A stretch of DNA of 62,393 nt from an uncultured Clostridia bacterium (GCA_946499275.1 CAMMRL010000008.1:1-62393); one strand, 5' to 3'. Positions 8,585-17,447 are shown, numbered from the stretch's first letter. Program-made: numbers and translations. The notes: generated from the sequence alone by a model not told the origin.

Positions 8585-8594
8585 GATGGGAAAG

Positions 8595-8622
8595 GCGCCC
8601 GGCACGAGCCGGACGCTTTTTC
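8595..8622 (+). terminator. Intrinsic terminator after the small membrane-protein genes
   Basis: The stem GCGCCCGGC/GCCGGACGC, with one mismatch and an ACGA loop, is followed by TTTTTCC. It lies downstream of the genes at 7829 and 8353 and upstream of the next promoter. Confidence 0.55.
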
Positions 8623-8653
8623 CATTTTTCGGCGGTTTTTCGCACGGATTTCC

Positions 8654-8682
8654 TTGACGGGGGTGCGGGAGACCGGTACAAT
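8654..8682 (+). promoter_or_regulatory. Sigma-A promoter of the DUF1015 gene
   Basis: TTGACG (8654-8659), a 17-base spacer and TACAAT (8677-8682) are near consensus. The leader to the ATG at 8798 is about 110 bases and contains an imperfect stem-loop, CTCCATGC/GCATGGGAG, at about 8698-8723. Confidence 0.8.
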
Positions 8683-8797
8683 AGAAAAGAATAATCCTCT
8701 CCATGCAATCTGTAAGCATGGGAGGAAGCTGTATGCCGCTATTCCGGCGGAGGGGGCGCAGCAGGATAAATTTCCCGCCGGAGAAGAGGAGTTTCCC

Positions 8798-10108
8798 ATG
8801 GCTGAAATCCGTCCTTTCCGTGCCCTGCGCTTTACGCCGGCGGCCGGCAAAATGGAAGAGCTGGTCTGCCCTCCCTACGACATCATCAGTGAATCCCAGC
8901 GGCAGGCTTACTTGGCCCGCAACCCACATAACATCATCCGGCTCGAGCTTCCGCGCGACGGCGCGGACCCGTACAAGGAAGCGGGCGATACCCTGCGGCG
9001 TTGGCTCCGGGAGGGAATCCTGTGCCAGGATGAACGGCCGGCGCTGTATGTGTATGAAATGGAATTTTCCGTGGACGGGCCGAGCGATCTGAGCGGCATG
9101 CACGGCGGCGACCGCAGCGTGATGGGCCTGATCGGGCTGGTAAAATTGGAGGAGTTTGAGAAAGGGATCGTCCTGCCGCACGAGGAAACCCTTTCCAAAG
9201 CCAAAACCGACCGCTTTAACCTGATGAAAGCGACCAACTGCAATTTCAGCGATATTTATTCGCTGTATATGGACGACGGCGGGGAAGAGGAAGCGCTGGA
9301 CGTGATGGCGCTGGTTGCCCGCGAGCAGCCCCTCAGCGAAGTAACTGATCCCGCCGGGGTCATCCACCGTCTCTGGGCGATTACCGATGGGGGTGTGATC
9401 GCCCAGATCCAGGCCCATCTGGCGGATACCAAACTCTATATTGCGGACGGGCACCATCGGTATGAAACCGCGCTGAATTATCGCAATTTCCTGCGGGGAC
9501 AGGGGGTGCCGGAAGGCACCGCGGCGGACTATGTGATGATGATGATGGTGGAAATGAGCCATCCCGGCCTGGTGGTTTTCCCCACCCACCGGATGGTGCG
9601 CGGTCTGGCGTCGTTTGACGCGGAAGCGGTGCTGGAAGCCTGCGAACCGTATTTCGACCTGGTGCGCGGGATGGCCGTGTCCTCAGTGGATGAAGCGCTG
9701 GAAAACGCGTACCGGGAAGGGCGGCATGTCTTCGGCTTTTATACCGGTGGGGATACCTTTACGCTGCTCACCCTGCGGGATCCCGCCGTGATGGACGGCC
9801 TGCTGCCCGGCCTGTCCCCGGCTTCCCGCGCGCTGGATGTGACCATCCTCCATACCCTGGTGCTGGAACGGCTGATGGGGATCGACAAGGAGAACATGGC
9901 CAACCAGACCAACCTGACCTATACCCGCGACCTGGCCGAGGCGCTGGATGGCGTGCGGGATGGGCTGTTCCAGTGCAGCTTCATCCTCAACCCCACCCGC
10001 GTTTCGGAAATCCGCGATGTGGCTTCTGCAGGGGAAAAGATGCCGCAGAAGTCCACCTATTTCTATCCGAAGCTGATCACCGGCCTGACCATGAACAAAC
10101 TGGACTAA
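8798..10108 (+). CDS. DUF1015 family protein
   Basis: The 436-residue product starts MAEIRPFRALRF, the usual N-terminus of DUF1015 proteins, and continues with VCPPYDIIS and IRLELPR. A central IADGHHRYETALNY motif around residue 217 is the family hallmark. The ATG at 8798 is chosen over the open frame extending upstream because family homology starts there and GAAGAGGAG lies at the right distance. DUF1015 has no settled biochemical role; the conserved DGHHRY motif hints at an enzyme. It is monocistronic here, between a strong promoter and a clear terminator. Confidence 0.88.
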   Translation: MAEIRPFRALRFTPAAGKMEELVCPPYDIISESQRQAYLARNPHNIIRLELPRDGADPYKEAGDTLRRWLREGILCQDERPALYVYEMEFSVDGPSDLSGMHGGDRSVMGLIGLVKLEEFEKGIVLPHEETLSKAKTDRFNLMKATNCNFSDIYSLYMDDGGEEEALDVMALVAREQPLSEVTDPAGVIHRLWAITDGGVIAQIQAHLADTKLYIADGHHRYETALNYRNFLRGQGVPEGTAADYVMMMMVEMSHPGLVVFPTHRMVRGLASFDAEAVLEACEPYFDLVRGMAVSSVDEALENAYREGRHVFGFYTGGDTFTLLTLRDPAVMDGLLPGLSPASRALDVTILHTLVLERLMGIDKENMANQTNLTYTRDLAEALDGVRDGLFQCSFILNPTRVSEIRDVASAGEKMPQKSTYFYPKLITGLTMNKLD

Positions 10109-10143
10109 GCCGTTCCGGCAACGGTCCGATGCCTTTGGAAAAA

Positions 10144-10176
10144 ACGGGGGAGAGCTTAGCCACTCCCCCGTTTTTT
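10144..10176 (+). terminator. Intrinsic terminator of the DUF1015 gene
   Basis: A perfect nine-pair stem, ACGGGGGAG/CTCCCCCGT, is followed by TTTTTT. Confidence 0.9.
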
Positions 10177-10272
10177 GTCTGTGGGGGACGGCGTCTTGGA
10201 GACAATACTCCATTTGTATTGTCCGCCTATCCGGCTTCTTCCCGATGAGGAAGGGATATTTACTTGTATAGT

Positions 10273-10302
10273 TTGACAAGAGAGCCGCTTTTGGTTTATA
10301 AT
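10273..10302 (+). promoter_or_regulatory. Strong sigma-A promoter of the HMGL-family synthase gene
   Basis: TTGACA (10273-10278), an 18-base spacer and TATAAT (10297-10302) are both perfect hexamers. The roughly 110-base leader has TTGCGG/CCGCAA arms (about 10314-10347) and a GGGCGCGCCC palindrome near 10380; no known riboswitch class was recognised. Confidence 0.85.
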
Positions 10303-10420
10303 AAATAAATATAATTGCGGAAGGACCACTGGCGAAGCACCGCAAAGATATGTGAGAGTGTAAACAAACTTAGGGAAAAGGGCGCGCCCTCTCCCCGTGA
10401 CGATGAAGGAGGATTAGCCT

Positions 10421-11815
10421 ATGGCCAGTATGAAGCCGAAACTAAATGAAAAATCCGGGCTGTTGGAACTCGGATTTCAGTTTACCGACGTAAAAGAAGC
10501 CAATTTGTTTCGGAATATGTATCCATATAACGATATCCCCAAGCTGATTTTCAACCAGCGGATCGTACCGATGAATCTGCCAAAGGATATTTTCATCACC
10601 GATACCACCTTCCGCGATGGGCAGCAGGCTCGTTCGCCTTATACGGTGCAGGAAATCTGTGACATCTATACCCTGCTGCACAAGCTGGACAACGGCAGCG
10701 GCATCATCCGCCAGACCGAATTTTTCCTGTACTCCCAAAAGGACAAAGAGGCGGTGGAGCGCTGCCGGGAACTGGGATATGATTTTCCCCAGATTACGGC
10801 CTGGATCCGCGCGAAAAAAGAGGACTTTGCCATTGTAAAGGAAATGAAGCTCAAGGAAACCGGCATCCTGGTTTCCTGTTCCGATTACCACATTTTCAAG
10901 AAGATGAAGTGGACCCGGTCGGAAGCGATGAAAAATTACCTGGAAGTGGTGGAGGCCGCGCTGAGCGAAGGCATCGTGCCCCGCTGCCATTTTGAGGACA
11001 TTACCCGCGCCGACTTCTTCGGCTTCGTCCTTCCCTTTGCGGAAAAGCTGATGGAATTGTCCCGCGAAAGCGGCATCCCGATCAAAATCCGCGCCTGCGA
11101 CACGCTGGGGCTGGGTTCCTCGATACCGGGCGTAGTGCTGCCCCGCAGCGTGCAGCAGATCATGTACGGGCTAACCAACTATTCCGGCGTGCCGTCCGAA
11201 CAGCTCGAGTGGCACGGCCACAACGATTTTTACAACGCGGTGCCCAATGCGGTCACGGCCTGGCTTTACGGTTGCGCGTCGGTCAACACTTCCTTGCTCG
11301 GCATCGGCGAGCGTACCGGCAACACCCCGCTGGAGGCTATGGTGATCGAGTATTGCCAGCTCAAGGGCAATAACGGCGGCATGAATTTGAAAGTGATCAC
11401 CGAAATTGCCGAGTATTTCGAAAACGAACAACATTTTGAAATCCCGCCCCGCACGCCGTTCGTGGGCCGCGCCTTCAACGCCACCCGTGCTGGTATCCAT
11501 GCCGACGGCCTGATGAAGGACGAAGAGATTTACAACATATTTAACACCACCGACATCCTGGGCCGCCCGCCGATTGTCGTGGTGGACGCGCACTCGGGCG
11601 CGGCCGGCATCGCGGCGTGGATCAATACTTACTATATGCTGGACGACGAAAACAAGGTGAACAAGCAGGATCCTGGGATCCAGAAGATCAAGGAATGGAT
11701 CGACGCGGAATACGCCGACGGCCGCACCACCGTGATCGGCGACGCGGAACTGGAACAGCAGGTCAAACGGCATCTGCCCCGCCTGCTTACTATCCGCGAA
11801 AGCCGTTCGGAATAA
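10421..11815 (+). CDS. HMGL-family (LeuA/homocitrate/Re-citrate synthase-like) enzyme
   Basis: These enzymes condense acetyl-CoA with a 2-oxo acid in a TIM barrel with a divalent metal. The 464-residue protein shows the LeuA-type DTTFRDGQQ signature (D61, R65, D66) and the metal-binding H265-G-H267-N-D269. It has no C-terminal leucine-responsive LeuA_dimer domain, and an N-terminal extension (about 50 residues) precedes the barrel. That, with the SPYTVQEICDIY and RQTEFFLYS segments, fits the anaerobe-type homocitrate/isopropylmalate-like proteins that include Re-citrate synthase. A Re-citrate role is my preferred guess; 2-isopropylmalate or citramalate synthase cannot be excluded. The gene stands alone between a strong promoter and a terminator. 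Confidence 0.8.
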   Translation: MASMKPKLNEKSGLLELGFQFTDVKEANLFRNMYPYNDIPKLIFNQRIVPMNLPKDIFITDTTFRDGQQARSPYTVQEICDIYTLLHKLDNGSGIIRQTEFFLYSQKDKEAVERCRELGYDFPQITAWIRAKKEDFAIVKEMKLKETGILVSCSDYHIFKKMKWTRSEAMKNYLEVVEAALSEGIVPRCHFEDITRADFFGFVLPFAEKLMELSRESGIPIKIRACDTLGLGSSIPGVVLPRSVQQIMYGLTNYSGVPSEQLEWHGHNDFYNAVPNAVTAWLYGCASVNTSLLGIGERTGNTPLEAMVIEYCQLKGNNGGMNLKVITEIAEYFENEQHFEIPPRTPFVGRAFNATRAGIHADGLMKDEEIYNIFNTTDILGRPPIVVVDAHSGAAGIAAWINTYYMLDDENKVNKQDPGIQKIKEWIDAEYADGRTTVIGDAELEQQVKRHLPRLLTIRESRSE

Positions 11816-11841
11816 ACGCGTTCGCAACCATCCGAAAGCCG

Positions 11842-11881
11842 AAAAGGGGGAATGACCGGTGCAGGTCATTCCCCCTTTTTT
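11842..11881 (+). terminator. Intrinsic terminator of the HMGL-family gene
   Basis: A long perfect stem, AAAAGGGGGAATGACC/GGTCATTCCCCCTTTT, ends in a T run. It may also serve the converging minus-strand gene. Confidence 0.9.
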
Positions 11882-11911
11882 ACTGCACGCCCTGCGAAGG
11901 GCGCTTTTTTA

Positions 11912-12228
11912 TTATGTTGGGCTGAACCGTATGCCGGTTTGGTATTTCCGGTTGTTGATCTCCTCTTTGGCCGGTATCACGGTTTCCATCTTGATTCCAT
12001 AGCGGTTGGCGATGGCGAGCACATAGTAAAGGATGTCCCACAATTCTTCTTCTATGGTTTCCTTTATTTGTCCGTCGGCGGCGGGCCGGGCCTCTTCCGT
12101 ATAGCCCGGGATAATTCGCCGGTTTCCTCTATCAGTTTGAGAAAATAACCATCCAGCGCTTCGGGGCGATGATCCTTTGTTCGAATGTACTGCTGAAGAT
12201 AGGATAGGGTGATTTTTCCGTCCTCCAT
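11912..12228 (-). pseudogene. MazG-like nucleotide pyrophosphohydrolase, frameshifted
   Basis: Two minus-strand frames together give a normal small MazG-like protein. The first, from an ATG at 12228 with AAAGGA upstream, reads MEDGKITLSYLQQY then FLKLIEETGELSRAIRK. The second carries PAADGQIKETIEEELWDILY and the rest to the stop at 11912. The E-E-x-x-E and E-E-E-x-x-D metal-binding motifs of the all-alpha NTP pyrophosphohydrolases are split between the two frames. The shift is in the G/C-rich stretch at 12081-12098. This is either a real one-base indel that kills the gene or an assembly error; the reading of both halves otherwise looks intact. Confidence 0.75.
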
Positions 12229-12272
12229 AGTGGATTCCTTTCATCTATTCCCTCCGCCGGCCGCCGCGCCGG

Positions 12273-13151
12273 TTATTCCAGCCCCGCGTCGGCAATCGCC
12301 CGGCGGAGGTTGGCAAGGCCGATCCGCAGCCCGTCCAGGCAGTCCTCCATCCCTTCGAATTCAATCGCGATCGCTCCGGCATATCCGGCGTTTTTAAGGG
12401 CGGACAGGCAGTGGAGGATCGGCACGTCTCCGTGACCAACAATTGTTCCCCGCAGGTAATTGCCGTTGCGGGAACGGAAAAAGCCCTTGCCGGGGTCGCG
12501 TCCGTCGCCGCTTTTCACGATAAAATCCTTGGCGTGGACATAGAAGGCGTAAGGGGCGACCCGGCCGAAAGCGGAAGCAGGGGCTTCGTCCGCGCAGAGG
12601 AAATTGCCCATATCGCACAGCAAGCCGAAATTGTCGTGAGCGACGGCGTTGACCAGCGCTTCCACCCTCTCGCTGTCCTGGCAGAAGAAGCCGTGATTTT
12701 CCACCATGGTACGCACCCCTTTTTCCGCCGCGTATTCCGTGATGGTACGGCAGGCGGGGGCGATGACCGCCAGCGCGTCCGCAAACCCGCGGTAAGAGCG
12801 GGTGCCCAGCGCGTACCCGGAGGTCGCGTCATGCCGCATGGAGGTAGCGCCCAGGGCAGCGGCGAGGTCCACCATGGATTTCACCCGCTGGATTTCCTCC
12901 TCCAGCGTAGTGGAGGGATGCAGCAGTTCCGCTCCCACCGTAAAGTTGGAAACCGGCATTTCCAGCCTTTCGCATTCTTCCCGCAGGGCTTTGGCATAGT
13001 CCAGCGGATCTGTCCCCTTTGGCGTGAGGAAATCCACGAATTCGATGGCGTCGAAGCCGAGGTCCTTGGCTTTGGCGATGCAGTCGAACTGGGTCAACCG
13101 CCCGTCATTGATATACTGGGAAAAGCTGTAGGAACTGGCGGCAATTTTCAT
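12273..13151 (-). CDS. Sugar phosphate isomerase/epimerase-like TIM-barrel protein
   Basis: The 292-residue product matches the xylose-isomerase-like TIM barrel (AP_endonuc_2) family: KIAASSYSFSQ at the start, GFDAIEFVDF, a metal-ligand Glu in MVENHGFF, LLCDMGNF, FYVHAKDF and the ending AIAIEFEGMED. Members interconvert or epimerise sugars, inositols or related keto compounds; the substrate cannot be told here. I start at the ATG at 13151, with AGGATAGG about 10 bases upstream; an in-frame GTG at 13160 is less likely. It has its own candidate operator-promoter region and is not linked to other sugar genes. Confidence 0.85.
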   Translation of the reverse strand: MKIAASSYSFSQYINDGRLTQFDCIAKAKDLGFDAIEFVDFLTPKGTDPLDYAKALREECERLEMPVSNFTVGAELLHPSTTLEEEIQRVKSMVDLAAALGATSMRHDATSGYALGTRSYRGFADALAVIAPACRTITEYAAEKGVRTMVENHGFFCQDSERVEALVNAVAHDNFGLLCDMGNFLCADEAPASAFGRVAPYAFYVHAKDFIVKSGDGRDPGKGFFRSRNGNYLRGTIVGHGDVPILHCLSALKNAGYAGAIAIEFEGMEDCLDGLRIGLANLRRAIADAGLE

Positions 13152-13171
13152 AACAAACACCTATCCTTTCC

Positions 13172-13198
13172 TTTATAAAAATCACTATTTATGGTGAT
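13172..13198 (-). promoter_or_regulatory. Candidate operator/promoter of the TIM-barrel gene
   Basis: On the minus strand an 18-base near-perfect palindrome, ATCACCATAAATAGTGAT (13198-13181), has eight-base arms with one mismatch. It is directly followed by a TATAAA-like element, about 20-25 bases from the start codon. This suits a repressor site for a sugar-responsive regulator; the regulator is unknown. Confidence 0.45.
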
Positions 13199-13284
13199 CA
13201 GGGGCGATATTAGCCGCTGCCGTTCCCCCAGGGAGTGGATATCTCCCGATTCAGCTAAAGCGGAACAGGGCCAAAAAGGCTTGT

Positions 13285-13570
13285 TCATCTGTACATACCG
13301 GCCCGGAAGGTTATCGTACATCCAAAACGGCGATACAAGGAAACCGCGTGCACCAGAGTGGCCTGAATATCCGGAAAGACAACCCGGTAGCCCCGCTGTT
13401 TTGCATGATTTTCCACGGCGGCAAGCAGATGCAAGGGGGATTCCGAGACTACGACAGGCACCCGGTATGAACGGGGACTTTCTTTCGCCCGCGCCGGGCG
13501 CTTATTTCCGATAAACCGCGCAGCCTGCCGGCGTCCCTTGTCGCACGAGATGCCGCGGCAAGTTTTTCAT
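13285..13570 (-). pseudogene. Possible decayed GNAT acetyltransferase fragment
   Basis: A minus-strand frame without a start ends in a GNAT-like C-terminus: YRVPVVVSESPLHLL, GYRVVFPDI and VHAVSLYRRFG, where the LYRRFG segment resembles the acetyl-CoA fold's last helix and strand. A stop interrupts the frame just upstream and another frame reads GGIRLMKNL, suggesting frameshift decay. This could be chance similarity. Confidence 0.25.
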
Positions 13571-13837
13571 CAGCCGTATACCGCCTGTAAAGGCTTCGGT
13601 CTCTCCGGAGAAAATCCGGTATGAAGCCATTATTAAAAAATAGAAGCAGAATATGGGGCACTGTTATCTGTCCGGGCCATTTTCATAACCGCTCTGCCCT
13701 ATAAGGACATTATCCCGATTCACGGCTTCATTCTATCATGGTGCTTACCGGATGTCTACGTCTTTTTTTACTTCTAAATGGTTAGATTTTTGGTATTTAC
13801 ACGGTTTATATGAACCAATATTTTTACAGGTTTTGCC
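13571..13837. other. Intergenic, AT-richer than its surroundings
   Basis: No gene recognised. The stretch 13740-13830 is clearly richer in A/T than its surroundings. Confidence 0.4.
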
Positions 13838-13891
13838 CATACAAACACAATCCCCAGTCTTTATTTTAAGACCGGGGATTGTGCTTGTATG
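13838..13891. repeat. 24-bp-arm hairpin after the PBP2 gene
   Basis: CATACAAACACAATCCCC... pairs with ...GGGGATTGTGCTTGTATG across 24 positions with two mismatches and a six-base TATTTT loop. It starts three bases past the PBP2 stop. On neither strand does a clean T run follow, so it may be a terminator variant or an mRNA 3'-end stabiliser. Confidence 0.7.
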
Positions 13892-13893
13892 TC

Positions 13894-15963
13894 TTACGGC
13901 AGCAATTCGCCTTCCGGCGTAGGGGCCACGCCGGCATCCTTGGAATTGAAATACGCGTCCAATACAGTCTTCGCAACCTGGGTGGCGGGGCGGGAGGTGC
14001 CGTTCTCCAGAATGACGGCGATGGCTACCTCCGGGTCGTCAAACGGTGCATAGCCGATGAAAGTACCGTGGTCGGATTTACCGTTGCCGGTCTCTGCTGT
14101 GCCGGTTTTCCCGGCGGCGATGTAGGAGGCGTTGCGGAAGGCCCACATGGCGGTGCCGTCGGTCATTACCTGCCGCATTCCCTGCCGAACCGCGTCAATC
14201 GCTACCTGGGAGAATTCTGCTTTGGCAGCGACCTCCGGTTCCACTAGGGTCTCCACCCCGTCGTAACTGATCACGCTTTGCACCAGGTGGGTTTTGTACC
14301 GTACGCCGTTGTTGGCGATGGTCATCGCGTAGGCGGCGAGCTGGATGGGGGTGAATGAATTATCCGACTGGCCGATCGCCGCGGAGCAGGTGTCGCCGGG
14401 GTTCCAAGCCAATCCCAGAGTCTTGCGATAGGCAGGGCCGGCCAGAATGCCTTCCGACTCGCCCACCTCGATGCCGGTTTTTTGACCCAGCCCGTACAGT
14501 GTGCTGTACTCGTTCATCTTTTCGATGCCGAGCATCCGGCCCACGTCGTAAAAGAAGACGTTGCAAGATTCCTGCAGGGCGTAAGCCACATTGGAGCGGC
14601 CGTGGATGCCCAGGCAAGTGGGGGCGTACCCGCTGTCCGCATAATAGGTGTACGTACCCGTCCGTCTGCCGAGCGCGGGCGTACAGCTTACCGGGCGGGA
14701 ATCCGGTGTGATCACCCCTTCCGTTAAGGCGGCGAGCGCCACACCCGGTTTCATCGTGGAACCGATGGCGAAGGTGCCGTGCAACGCTCGGTTAAACAGA
14801 GGCTTATCCGGATCGGCAATCAGTTCGTTGTAATCCGCATTATAGGTGGAAAGGTCGTAATTCGGCCAAGTGGCGCATACCAGTACGCCGCCGGTCTTGA
14901 CATCCAGCATCACAACGGAACCGCTGTGTACGTCCTGCCCTTTGCTGCCGGAAGCCTGCGCCCGTAGGGTGGCGATCTGGTCAGCCAAGGCATCCTGTGC
15001 GGTCTTCTGCAGATTGGAATCCAAGGTCAGGATCACTGAGTTTCCGGGAACGGGGGCGGTGGTTACGGTTTTGTCCACCACCGTTCCGCTAGAGTCTTTC
15101 CGGATGGTGCTGACCCCATTTTGGCCGCGAAGGGAATCTTCCATCGCGGACTCGATCCCGCTTTTCCCTACAATGTCGTTGAGGAGATACCCTTTTTCCT
15201 TCAACTCCTGGTATTCCTCGGCGTAAATAGGGCCGACGGTGCCGATCAGATGGGCGGCGATGTCTTTGCTGACGTATTCCCGTACCGGTGTGGTCTGGAC
15301 GTTGACGCCGGGAAAACGGGCGCTGTTTTCGAGTATCCAGTTATAGGTGTCTTCGGATATATCGGGGGAGAAGGTAAAGGGGTTTTTGAGCGCGAATTCG
15401 CGCAGTTCCATTTCGTACCGGACCCCGGCGATGGTACGCTGTTCATTTTTGCTGTAGCCGGACAGCTTATACCGTTCCACCAGGGCGTTCATGCATTGTT
15501 CAGCGGTGGCGTATTCCGCCATACGCAGCCTGCTTTTCAACGTGGCGATGCTGCTTTCCCGGTCCTGTGCAAATTCGTAGGGTGTCTCTTTGGAAATGGG
15601 CAGGGTATCGCTCCATTCCTCCTCGTTTTTGGCGAGAAGATTGGTCAGGGTGAGGATGATATCGTTTTGCTGCCGCTGTTCGTCGTCGGTGGTGCCGCGG
15701 GGGAAAAAAGCGTAGTCAAACACAACCGAAAAGCTGGTGCGATTGATAGCCATCGGACGCATGTACCGGTCCAGTATCTCCCCGCGGGAAGCGGCAATCG
15801 GCACTTCGGTGGAAGCGCTGCGGCTGGCTAAGTCGGCGTATTCGTCGCCGTCCACGATCTGTATCTGGAAAAGGCGCATCGAATAACCGGCGAAGATGAC
15901 GGCGATCGCCGCCGCCAGAGCGACAGCCCGCCGTTTGGTGATACCGTGGTTGGGACGTTCCAT
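13894..15963 (-). CDS. mrdA: Penicillin-binding protein 2 (elongasome transpeptidase)
   Basis: Class B PBPs cross-link peptidoglycan; PBP2 does so in the MreB-guided elongation machine. The 689-residue protein has an N-terminal membrane anchor (about 12-30), a pedestal/dimerisation domain and a transpeptidase domain with S402-T-M-K405, S466-C-N468 and K619-T-G621. The R-G-E-I-L-D-R motif at residues 60-66 is the usual start of the PBP dimerisation domain. It is the last gene of mreB-mreC-mreD-mrdA; the order supports PBP2 rather than FtsI or SpoVD. The start is the ATG at 15963 with GAAAGGAT upstream. Confidence 0.93.
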   Translation of the reverse strand: MERPNHGITKRRAVALAAAIAVIFAGYSMRLFQIQIVDGDEYADLASRSASTEVPIAASRGEILDRYMRPMAINRTSFSVVFDYAFFPRGTTDDEQRQQNDIILTLTNLLAKNEEEWSDTLPISKETPYEFAQDRESSIATLKSRLRMAEYATAEQCMNALVERYKLSGYSKNEQRTIAGVRYEMELREFALKNPFTFSPDISEDTYNWILENSARFPGVNVQTTPVREYVSKDIAAHLIGTVGPIYAEEYQELKEKGYLLNDIVGKSGIESAMEDSLRGQNGVSTIRKDSSGTVVDKTVTTAPVPGNSVILTLDSNLQKTAQDALADQIATLRAQASGSKGQDVHSGSVVMLDVKTGGVLVCATWPNYDLSTYNADYNELIADPDKPLFNRALHGTFAIGSTMKPGVALAALTEGVITPDSRPVSCTPALGRRTGTYTYYADSGYAPTCLGIHGRSNVAYALQESCNVFFYDVGRMLGIEKMNEYSTLYGLGQKTGIEVGESEGILAGPAYRKTLGLAWNPGDTCSAAIGQSDNSFTPIQLAAYAMTIANNGVRYKTHLVQSVISYDGVETLVEPEVAAKAEFSQVAIDAVRQGMRQVMTDGTAMWAFRNASYIAAGKTGTAETGNGKSDHGTFIGYAPFDDPEVAIAVILENGTSRPATQVAKTVLDAYFNSKDAGVAPTPEGELLP

Positions 15964-16003
15964 ATTGCGATCCTTTCAAAAAGTCGGGGTAACGGGGCGG
16001 AAA

Positions 16004-16555
16004 TCATTCACGACGGCGCAGAAGCCGTGCGGTGCCGTAAACGGCGGCATAAAGCAGGGGGGACAGCGCCAGGGTATAAATGGCGTTCGGAAGCAGAATG
16101 TGCAGCAGCGTGTACACCGGTTCCGCTTGGGATACCAGGACGTGGTTAACGAACCAATCGAGAATTCCCTGGATCACCAACGTACCGCCGGTCAGCATCA
16201 GGAAGGAAAGAAGGTTGTTGCGCATTAAAAGCTGGATCAGCAGCCCGCAGCCGCAGCATACAAACAGCAAGATCAGCGCATTGAAACCGAGCAACCGGGA
16301 GGAAAACAAATCCCAAAGCAGCCCGGCGGCTACACCAGCGGCTGCACCGCCGACCGGCCCTTCGAACATCGCGATCGCTACGGCCAGCGGGAGAAGGAGC
16401 ACCGGGCGTCCGCCCGCAACCACCGGGAAAAGGTGGGGCGCCGACTGCAGTAGTAGGGCGAGCAGCAGAATCAAACCGTAGGCTGTCCATTTCAGGTAGC
16501 GTCGGCCAAGCTTCGGCATGGGGTTGTGCGAGCCGATATGATCGTTGTCCTGCAT
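16004..16555 (-). CDS. mreD: Rod shape-determining protein MreD
   Basis: A 183-residue multi-pass membrane protein of the elongasome. Several hydrophobic helices begin at YLKWTAYGLILLLALLL, with the GLLWDLFSSRLLGFNAL segment typical of MreD, and a basic C-terminus. I start it at the ATG at 16555 after GAGAGGGGG; longer in-frame starts overlap mreC and lack a ribosome site. The position between mreC and PBP2 settles the call despite low sequence conservation in this family. Confidence 0.9.
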   Translation of the reverse strand: MQDNDHIGSHNPMPKLGRRYLKWTAYGLILLLALLLQSAPHLFPVVAGGRPVLLLPLAVAIAMFEGPVGGAAAGVAAGLLWDLFSSRLLGFNALILLFVCCGCGLLIQLLMRNNLLSFLMLTGGTLVIQGILDWFVNHVLVSQAEPVYTLLHILLPNAIYTLALSPLLYAAVYGTARLLRRRE

Positions 16556-16595
16556 GGGCAGCCCCCTCTCAAAAACGATGGAATTCATGGGTGAA

Positions 16596-17447
16596 TCATT
16601 CGATCTCTTCTCCCTGCCCGTCAAAGTCAATAATGACGAATACGGCGGACAGGTTTTTCAGGTCGGCGAACGGCTTGATGACCGCATACATCGTCAGCGC
16701 ATCCGATTCCGGCTGGATTTCCTCAATGGTCCCGATTAGTAACTGTTCGGGGTAAATCCCGCCTTTACCGGAGGTGACCACATAGTCGCCGGTCGCTGCG
16801 CCGCTGTCCCGGGAAAGCAGGTTCAGCCGCAGTTTTTCCTCTTGCGCCAGAGAGACGGAACCGCCGGTCACGCCGCCGCTGCGGGTACGGCTGACATAGG
16901 CGCTAACCTGGGTGGCGGGATCGAGAATCGTGCGGACCTTGGCGTAGTTGAGCCCAACCTCGTACACCACACCGACCAGCCCCTCCGGCGTAATCCCCGG
17001 GTCGTCCGCCTTCACGCCTTTGAGGGAGCCGGCGTCAATGGTGAAATTGCCGTATTTATCCGCTGGGTCCATCGCGATAACCCGACCGTCCGCAAACTGG
17101 TAGTCGGGATGCTGCTCCTTCAGTTCCAAAAACTCGCGGTACAGCTCGTTCAGGCGGCGGAGCTCGTCGGTTTCCACCTGGTTTTTCCGCAGCTCATTAA
17201 TTTCGTTTTGCAGCTCTTCATTTTCCGCGCGCAGCGCGTTGGAATCGGTGAAAATCCCGATAAAGCTGTTAAACCCGTTGGAAATCGTGGTGGCGAGGGA
17301 CTGCAGGGGGGTAACGATCGCACCGGTGATGGTGGCTGGGATGGTGGAAACGCCGCCGGTTGAAGCGGCGTAGATCATGATCCCAATCAAAAACAGCCCC
17401 ACCACCACGATGACTTTAAATGCCACGCTTTTTAGGAATTCTTTCAC
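16596..17447 (-). CDS. mreC: Rod shape-determining protein MreC
   Basis: MreC links cytoplasmic MreB to extracytoplasmic PBP2. The 283 residues comprise an N-terminal transmembrane helix (about 10-28), a coiled coil (about 68-112, with ALRAENEELQNEINELRK) and a beta-rich domain (IAMDPADKYGNFTIDAGSLKG, LDPATQVSAYVSRTRSGG). The start is GTG at 17447 with AAGGAGG five bases before. It lies 115 bases after mreB, with a hairpin between that could lower its expression relative to MreB. Confidence 0.93.
   Translation of the reverse strand: MKEFLKSVAFKVIVVVGLFLIGIMIYAASTGGVSTIPATITGAIVTPLQSLATTISNGFNSFIGIFTDSNALRAENEELQNEINELRKNQVETDELRRLNELYREFLELKEQHPDYQFADGRVIAMDPADKYGNFTIDAGSLKGVKADDPGITPEGLVGVVYEVGLNYAKVRTILDPATQVSAYVSRTRSGGVTGGSVSLAQEEKLRLNLLSRDSGAATGDYVVTSGKGGIYPEQLLIGTIEEIQPESDALTMYAVIKPFADLKNLSAVFVIIDFDGQGEEIE

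Noticed and set aside
8483-8797. N-terminal extension of the DUF1015 frame
   Set aside because: It crosses the terminator-like hairpin and the strong promoter at 8654; homology starts at 8798.
13191-13514. 107-codon plus-strand frame
   Set aside because: No family match, poor start context, and overlaps the operator and the possible GNAT relic.
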